A program made the position numbers and the translations under genes. Positions 59,301-64,000 of a stretch of 64,000 nucleotides of DNA are shown one piece after another. The stretch spans positions 62,001 through 126,000 of the forward strand of contig JAPYSU010000005.1 in assembly GCA_029936425.1 (NCBI GenBank), read 5' to 3'. The stretch's first letter is position 1; every line of letters begins with the position of its first letter. The DNA is from Litorimonas sp. GTDB taxonomy: Bacteria; Pseudomonadota; Alphaproteobacteria; Caulobacterales; Maricaulaceae. The notes under the pieces are model-generated. The model had not been told where the DNA came from. It made no database searches and saw only the letters and a list, made by a program, of their open reading frames with translations.

Positions 59301-59839
59301 AACAATCCGGCCACATGAAAGAGCTAGGTGTCGAGCTTTACCAGCACATGCTGGAAGAAGCGGTCGCGGAGCTACGAGATGATGAAACGGTGAATGATCA
59401 GGGCTGGACACCACAAGTCAATGTCGGCGTTGCCATTCTCATCCCGGAAGACTATATCTCCGACCTCAACCTGCGCCTCACAACCTATCGCCGCATTGCG
59501 GACATAGAAGACGATGAGGGCAGTAACGCTTTGATGGCCGAGTTGATTGACCGATTTGGACAGTTACCGGAAGAAGTCAGATCCCTCTTCGAAGTTATGC
59601 AAATCAAACGTCTATGCCGTAAAGCTCATGTTGAAAAGGTTGATGCGGGTCCGAAAGGACTGGTTCTGACCATGCGTCATGCGGATATTAAAGACCCGTC
59701 CGTTATAATGAACGCTATCACCCAGAATAGCGGGTGGCGCCTTCGACCGGATCAAACGATACTGGTCATGGGTAATTTCGAAAATGCAAAGCCTCGGGTC
59801 AGAGGCACAAAGCGGGCATTGGAAGCATTGATTGCGTAG
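56366..59839 (+). CDS. mfd: Transcription-repair coupling factor Mfd
   Basis: A 1157-residue protein. UvrB-homology domain at the N terminus, RNA-polymerase-interaction domain (residues 490-560, with HIDHGLGRYLGL), helicase Walker A ICGDVGFGKTEVALRAAF, DEEQRFGV box, GRVGRSKIRAYAYL and a C-terminal TRCF domain. It frees RNA polymerase stalled at damage and recruits UvrA. The start ATG directly follows the sdhE stop. Usual length is 1150-1180. Confidence 0.96.
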   Translation: MQIQLSRYTGPEKSLTAAGLPEGTDALVFCKAVKQRGGRGVFIARDAARAASFTAACRFFAPEIVVLNVPSWDCLPYDRISPSRALAAQRAAALYTLATLSPDTQMIIVTTGSAAMQKVPPRSALAKAGFQAVAGQALPREQLQSYLDHNGYSRASTVMEAGDYAIRGGIIDIFPPALKNPIRLDFFGDELESIRSFDVSTQRTTDKLKYVQLAPVSEVFLSEDAISLFRTSYVAAFGGGISRDPTYAAVSDGIRTQGIEHYLPLFHSHTETLFDYVGPQAIYAFDGLLNEARTERWDTIEDFYSSRKEHAEARDSGSGNPAKSAGLYRPLNPDRLYISEEEWGELTTPLTVRNHSVFRPADAENLIDFGGRVGRSFSPERRTEGANVFEAVKDHIDTLKTEKQIVLIAAWSEGSLDRLGNVFEDHDFPLPKMERGPEIFDKPKSTAWRTVLPIEQGFVIDGLTVISEQDILGDRLVNRGRKRKAKNFISDATAMQPGDLIVHIDHGLGRYLGLNTLQVQNVPHDCLELEYHGGAKLFLPVENIELLSRYGSAAEGAVLDKLGGVAWQSRKAKAKKKLKDLAAGLIKIAAKRAMRTIEPLDIDSGTYNEFAARFPYVETDDQLSAIQDMFTDLESGRPMDRLICGDVGFGKTEVALRAAFAVAMSGRQVAIIAPTTILSRQHFKTFSSRFKGWPVRVRQLSRLVSTKDATATKEALTTGQCDIVIGTHALLAKTIKFANLGLVIVDEEQRFGVQHKERLKALRADVHMLTLTATPIPRTLQMALSGIRDLSLIATPPVDRLAVRTFVMPFDEISIRKALLRERYRGGQSYFVAPRIADIPRIEEFMKASVPEVRYVIAHGQMAAGALEDIMNAFYDGEYDVLISTSIIESGIDIPSANTMIVYRADRFGLAQLYQMRGRVGRSKIRAYAYLTMPDEHVATKEALQRLKILQSLDTLGAGFTLASHDLDMRGGGNPLGEEQSGHMKELGVELYQHMLEEAVAELRDDETVNDQGWTPQVNVGVAILIPEDYISDLNLRLTTYRRIADIEDDEGSNALMAELIDRFGQLPEEVRSLFEVMQIKRLCRKAHVEKVDAGPKGLVLTMRHADIKDPSVIMNAITQNSGWRLRPDQTILVMGNFENAKPRVRGTKRALEALIA

Positions 59840-59864
59840 AAACTAATTGCGCTACCGAAAAAAA

Positions 59865-61277
59865 TCAGGCGCTTTCTTCGAGATAGTCCCCTGAATTCCT
59901 ATTCTCTAGGTCCAGAATGACCCGTCCGATTGTCAGATCGCTAGACTCGTGAATGAGAGCCTCTGCGATAGTATGGTCAATGGCGAGAGTGAGAGGGGAA
60001 TTCGGCGTCCCACCTTCAAAAGCCGTACACGCAACCAGCCCTTTGACCCGTTCAAGGACTATTTTCGCGTCGTCTTCAGTCGAGCCCGGGAACATCAGTA
60101 AGAAACGATCATCGTCGTAAATTGCGACAGAATCCTGCATACGAACGAGGTTTTTGAGCATATGTCCGAATTGCATCAGGGCATTTTCTGCATATTCGGA
60201 GGAAACGTCTTCTGAGCAATACAGGCGGGGGCGCACCGCCATCAGAGTAACGGGCTGCTTGATTTTATGATTGGCTCTAAACACTCTAATAGCATGTCTT
60301 TCAATGAAAAGTTTTGTAAAACAGCCACTCTTCTCGCATATCGAGCTGTGATCCCCTAGAGATTCGAATTCCTCTTTCAAATTGTCATGAAGCCGATGAT
60401 AATTGGCAAGTTCTAAAATACGTCCGCTTATCTCTTTTACATCCGACTTAACATTTACAATATCACGCGCGCCGTGATGTTCGGCTTTATCAAACTGCGC
60501 GAATTCACCGTCCTTCACGAGGAAAAGCGTCGGAACATGAAAAAGCCGCGCATTGCGCCGCATGGTTTCAGAGATAGACAGCGCAGGTTCCGGGTGCTCC
60601 AACGCGTTCATAACAACGGCGTCAAACTTGCTTTCATGAAGATAATCAAACGCGCTAAAAGAGGTGAACGCCGCGACTGTGTCCACATTTCTGGACTGGA
60701 GAGCGTTTATGATGACCATGAAGCCGGGGGAAGCTTTCCCAATAAACAATACGCGGAAGGGCGGGTGTTGCCCGTCATCCTCAATAACTACGGTCTGCCC
60801 AAAGTCTTTTTCAAGCGTTTCCACCCGCAACTTGATTTCACGCTCCATTGCGCCAAGACGGATAAGGGAGTTGACGCGATTGGCAATTTGGGAGGCATGG
60901 ACAGGCTCAATAAGCACTGTGTCAAAAGCTGTCTGAGGTTTGGATTGAGGGGCAGGCAATACCCCTATAACCGGAATTTCGTGCGGCGTGTAATGAGATT
61001 TCAAAATTCTTAAAACAGCCTCTGTTTTATCAGGAAATTTTGCAAAATGAGAGATGATCGCAGCAGGCGCTCGTTTAGGCGTGGCTGAGAGCGTCTTGCC
61101 ATCATAAAATGAGATTTGGACATCATACCGAAGCCCGCGAAGTTGGACCGCGAGCTCTTTAATTTTTTCGACCGAATCAGTGGCAATGAGTATGCGCGAT
61201 GACCTCGCTATCCGAGAGCCTGACGCAGTCTCGCCGGATAGTTTCGTCAGGTTTTGCGCAGAATCGGACATAGCCAT
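59865..61277 (-). CDS. PopA-like protein, two receiver-like domains and degenerate GGDEF
   Basis: A 470-residue protein. Residues 25-140 and 170-295 resemble receiver domains without clear phosphorylation residues (the second has FDAVVMNALEH). The C-terminal domain (310-465) looks like a GGDEF domain whose active site is replaced: YDDDRFLLMF stands where GGDEF belongs. This arrangement resembles PopA of Caulobacter, a c-di-GMP binder that controls CtrA degradation, or PleD without activity. No clear RxxD inhibitory site is evident, so ligand binding is uncertain. Confidence 0.68.
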   Translation of the reverse strand: MAMSDSAQNLTKLSGETASGSRIARSSRILIATDSVEKIKELAVQLRGLRYDVQISFYDGKTLSATPKRAPAAIISHFAKFPDKTEAVLRILKSHYTPHEIPVIGVLPAPQSKPQTAFDTVLIEPVHASQIANRVNSLIRLGAMEREIKLRVETLEKDFGQTVVIEDDGQHPPFRVLFIGKASPGFMVIINALQSRNVDTVAAFTSFSAFDYLHESKFDAVVMNALEHPEPALSISETMRRNARLFHVPTLFLVKDGEFAQFDKAEHHGARDIVNVKSDVKEISGRILELANYHRLHDNLKEEFESLGDHSSICEKSGCFTKLFIERHAIRVFRANHKIKQPVTLMAVRPRLYCSEDVSSEYAENALMQFGHMLKNLVRMQDSVAIYDDDRFLLMFPGSTEDDAKIVLERVKGLVACTAFEGGTPNSPLTLAIDHTIAEALIHESSDLTIGRVILDLENRNSGDYLEESA

Positions 61278-61333
61278 AAACTATGCCCAAATACTTTCTT
61301 CTCTCTTAACCTCGCTTAGGCCAGACGTAGATA

Positions 61334-63187
61334 TTACCAACCGCAGGTCCGGTCTTTATTCTGCTCTTCCAGGTAAGACTGCAAAGGCTCGAAATACTCA
61401 AGAATCGCAGACCCGTCCATTTCGCGAGAACCAGTGAAAGCTTCCAGTGCGTCCGGCCAAGGTTTGGACGCGCCCATTTCCATCATCGCATTGAACTTCT
61501 GGCCCACTTCCTGATTTCCATAAACCGAACATCTATGAAGCGGTCCTTCAAATCCGGCGGCCTCGCAGGCGGCTTTATGGAACTGGAACTGCAAAATATG
61601 AGCGAGGAAATACCGCATATATGGCGTGTTGCCAGGAATATGATATTTCGCGCCCGGGTCAAACGCATCCGCCGGGCGAGGGGCAGGCGGCTTCACGCCT
61701 TGATATTCCTCGCGTAATTCCCACCACCCTTCATTATATCCGGCCGGGGAAATTTCGCCGGAAAAGACTTTCCAGCGCCACTGATCAACCATAAGACCGA
61801 AAGGCAAGAAAGCGACCTTGTCCATCGCCTGACGCATTAACAGCGCGAGATCCGCATCTTCGCCCGGAACGTTTTCTTCGTCGAGCAATCCAATTTTAAC
61901 AAGGTAATCAGGCGTAATGGACAGAGCTATCATATCGCCAATGGCTTCATGAAAGCCATCATTTGCGCCGTTTCGATAAAAAACGGGTTGGTTCTTATAG
62001 GCCCGCTGATAAAAATTGTGTCCTAGTTCATGATGAACCGTAGAGAAATCTTCTCCGGTGACCTTGGTGCACATTTTGATCCGAATGTCGTCTTTTTCGT
62101 CTATGTCCCAAGCAGAAGCATGGCACACAACTTCCCGATCCTCGGGTTTTGTGATGAGAGAGCGCTCATAAAAGGTGTCGGGAAGCGGTTCAAATCCCAT
62201 TGAAGTAAAGAACTTCTCTGCCGTCTGAACCATTTTCAGAGCGTCATAGTCATTTTCTTCAAGACGTTCCGTCGTATCCACCCCTTCAGCCGCTCCTTCA
62301 GGTGCAACCGCTTCATAAACATTCCCCCATTGCTGCGCCCACATATTGCCAAGAAGGTCTGCGCGGATAGGTTCGTCCAGAGGAACGACTTCATCGCCAT
62401 ATTTGTCGTTTAGCTCAGCCCGGACATTACAATGCAGCTGATCATAAAGCGGCTTCACTTGATTCCAGAGACGGTTGGTTTCAGCGATAAAATCATCAGC
62501 ATCCATATCATAACCGCCGCGCCATAATGCGCCTGCGTCTTCATAACCCAGCTCTTGGGCGCCTTCATTGACGATTTCCACCATGCGGGCATAATCGTCT
62601 TTCATGGGTGGCGAGATTGTCCGCCAGCCTTCCCATATCGCCTTTAGTTCCTCTGGGTCGTCAGACTCAGCCATAATATCGCTGGCCTCCGTTAGGGAAA
62701 TCATTTCGCCTTGATACTCAAACTTTCCCGTTCCGTAGGCTGCGTTAAGGCTTGTCATGATTTCTGAAAGTTCTTTGGCCGCTCCAGCACGTTCAGGGGC
62801 AGGGAAGTTTGAAGCTCGTTTTAGACTATCAATCTTCCGGCGCATATCATCCGGGAGTGCAAGGTCATTAAAGCGTTTCGCTTCATTTGCGAGACGGGTA
62901 TCTAAAAGGGCTGATTGCTCTGAGGCTTTTGAGGCAAGCCAATTGGTGTCTTCAGTAATGAAATTGTTATTTACCCAAGCAACACGAGCCTCATATTCAT
63001 TGAGGGTTGATTTTTCCTGCTCGGCCATTTCGAGGAATTCTTTCGCGTCTTGAACGGTCGGCTGGGAATTTGGGCTCGCCGCCTCAACCATTTTGTCTAC
63101 GTTCTCAGATGAACTGTCGACAGAGTCACCACATCCGGCAAGGGTGAGTGCCAGTACGCTGGCGGCAGATGATAAAAACAGCTTCAT
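61334..63187 (-). CDS. M2 family peptidyl-dipeptidase lipoprotein (ACE-like)
   Basis: A 617-residue zinc peptidase. A lipobox LTLAGC (residues 14-19) follows the signal. The zinc motif HELGH is coded at 62032-62018, and the third ligand Glu lies in FHEAIGDMIAL. It resembles angiotensin-converting-enzyme homologues of bacteria, which remove dipeptides. It would act at the outer side of the envelope. Divergent from hemH. Confidence 0.92.
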   Translation of the reverse strand: MKLFLSSAASVLALTLAGCGDSVDSSSENVDKMVEAASPNSQPTVQDAKEFLEMAEQEKSTLNEYEARVAWVNNNFITEDTNWLASKASEQSALLDTRLANEAKRFNDLALPDDMRRKIDSLKRASNFPAPERAGAAKELSEIMTSLNAAYGTGKFEYQGEMISLTEASDIMAESDDPEELKAIWEGWRTISPPMKDDYARMVEIVNEGAQELGYEDAGALWRGGYDMDADDFIAETNRLWNQVKPLYDQLHCNVRAELNDKYGDEVVPLDEPIRADLLGNMWAQQWGNVYEAVAPEGAAEGVDTTERLEENDYDALKMVQTAEKFFTSMGFEPLPDTFYERSLITKPEDREVVCHASAWDIDEKDDIRIKMCTKVTGEDFSTVHHELGHNFYQRAYKNQPVFYRNGANDGFHEAIGDMIALSITPDYLVKIGLLDEENVPGEDADLALLMRQAMDKVAFLPFGLMVDQWRWKVFSGEISPAGYNEGWWELREEYQGVKPPAPRPADAFDPGAKYHIPGNTPYMRYFLAHILQFQFHKAACEAAGFEGPLHRCSVYGNQEVGQKFNAMMEMGASKPWPDALEAFTGSREMDGSAILEYFEPLQSYLEEQNKDRTCGW

Positions 63188-63332
63188 ATTGTCCTCTTAT
63201 ATTTTTGCGAAGTTTAGTGTTTAAACGGGGCAAGTCCAATCTTACAATTAACCTTATTCGTAACCCCTCTTGCGAGAAGGTCAATGATGTCGATGAGCTT
63301 GGCATTATATCATTATTCGACGGAGCCTGAAT

Positions 63333-64000
63333 ATGACATCTAAAACCGGACTTCTTCTGGTTAATCTTGGCTCGCCTGACGCTCCAACGGCAGAAGCGAC
63401 GCGTCGATATTTAGCCGAATTTCTGCATGACCATCGCGTTATAGATACGTCTCGTTGGATTTGGTGTCCGATTTTACATGGGGTAATCCTAAGAGTCCGT
63501 CCGTCAAAATCCGCGAAGGCTTACCGGTCTATCTGGAATGAACCAGAATTTTCGGACCAAGAAGATCTGACCGACACGGCGCCTCTGGTGCGAGTCACAG
63601 AGGCTCAGACAGCAGGCGTGCAAGCCATATTCGGCGACACAGTTCATGTCGAAACTGCCATGCGTTACGGCAATCCTTCAATCCCGTCCGCTCTAAACAA
63701 ACTCACAGCAAGTGGCTGTGCGCGGATTGCTATTTTGCCGCTTTACCCACAATTTGCCGGCGCAACGACGGCATCGGTTTTTGACGGAATCGCAAAAGCG
63801 CTCAAGGGGCGTATGGATATCCCAGAAATTCGCTTCCTTAGAGACTATTATCAAGAAGAGGGTTTTATCAAATGCCTGGCGAATAGTCTGAAAGATCATT
63901 TGCAGACTTTGAACTGGAAACCGGAGGCCATTCTCGCCTCTTACCATGGCCTCCCGCAGAGCTATGTCGACAAGGGTGACCCATACCAATTAGAGTGCTT
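63333..64000 (+). CDS. hemH: Ferrochelatase, 3'-truncated by window
   Basis: About 222 codons of a ferrochelatase, which inserts iron into protoporphyrin. Starts MTSKTGLLLVNLGSPDAPTA, and the Pro/His segment SYHGLPQSYVDKGDPY near the end of the window carries the catalytic His. ATG 63333 follows GGAG by seven bases. The remaining third of the gene lies beyond the window. Confidence 0.93.
   Translation, partial: MTSKTGLLLVNLGSPDAPTAEATRRYLAEFLHDHRVIDTSRWIWCPILHGVILRVRPSKSAKAYRSIWNEPEFSDQEDLTDTAPLVRVTEAQTAGVQAIFGDTVHVETAMRYGNPSIPSALNKLTASGCARIAILPLYPQFAGATTASVFDGIAKALKGRMDIPEIRFLRDYYQEEGFIKCLANSLKDHLQTLNWKPEAILASYHGLPQSYVDKGDPYQLEC

Noticed and set aside
60474..61013. 179-residue frame opposite the PopA-like gene
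   Set aside because: Shadow frame with basic, low-complexity composition and no initiation signal.
1..64000. CRISPR array, transposase, toxin-antitoxin or known anti-phage system
   Set aside because: No regularly spaced repeats of the right length and no recognisable transposase, toxin-antitoxin pair or defence gene cluster were found in either strand.

Overview
The window is a stretch of alphaproteobacterial chromosome carrying one complete-looking temperate phage. The host genes point to Alphaproteobacteria, perhaps the Caulobacterales/Maricaulales side: an NDUFS4-type complex I accessory protein, SdhE beside mfd, and a PopA-like protein with receiver domains and a degenerate GGDEF domain. 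No species can be named from the sequence alone.

Left host flank (1-4683): the 3' part of recJ, tRNA-Glu(TTC), a secreted DUF192 protein, tRNA-Pro(TGG), a HerA/DUF87 ATPase, the NDUFS4-like gene and tRNA-Arg(TCT). The last 20 bases of the tRNA-Arg region (4665-4684) recur exactly at 47492-47511. This marks the two ends of a prophage of about 42.8 kb that left the tRNA gene intact.

Prophage (4665-47511): a tyrosine integrase lies just inside the left end. A leftward early operon follows (about 5805-11037), with SSB, an ERF-family annealing protein and many small unknowns. The immunity region (11081-11914) has a CI-like S24 repressor, a small Cro-like gene and three matching operators with the core ATACGAA-N3-TTCGTAT. 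A rightward early operon (11914-21546) encodes HNH and VRR-NUC-like nucleases, a beta-class DNA methyltransferase, a DnaB-like helicase, an O-like initiator with an apparent iteron origin inside its gene, several small Cys-rich proteins and a NusG paralogue. After a short leftward HTH pair, the rightward late operon (22590-45901) carries terminase, portal, scaffold, a DUF5309-type capsid protein, connector and tail proteins, and three large probable ejection proteins. It then carries a membrane-anchored GH24 endolysin, an overlapping Rz/Rz1 spanin pair and a protein resembling phage T5 A1. The gene set suggests a podovirus-like virion. Three leftward inserts break the late region: a lipoprotein/membrane pair (38747-39495), a four-gene HTH cluster with its own strong promoter (42763-43682) and a terminal cluster (46083-47375).

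Right host flank (47512-64000): a CE15-like esterase lipoprotein, then metC-sseA-cysK for sulfur amino acid metabolism, a DUF3089 hydrolase-like protein lacking the usual serine, a DUF502 membrane protein, recG divergent from sdhE-mfd, the PopA-like gene, an M2-family (ACE-like) peptidase lipoprotein and the 5' part of hemH.

The most notable points are the lambda-style origin inside the replication gene, the NusG paralogue as a candidate antiterminator, two promoters whose spacers are repressor palindromes, and the four 11-bp putative integrase arm sites around the attachment ends. No CRISPR array, transposase or recognisable defence island was seen.
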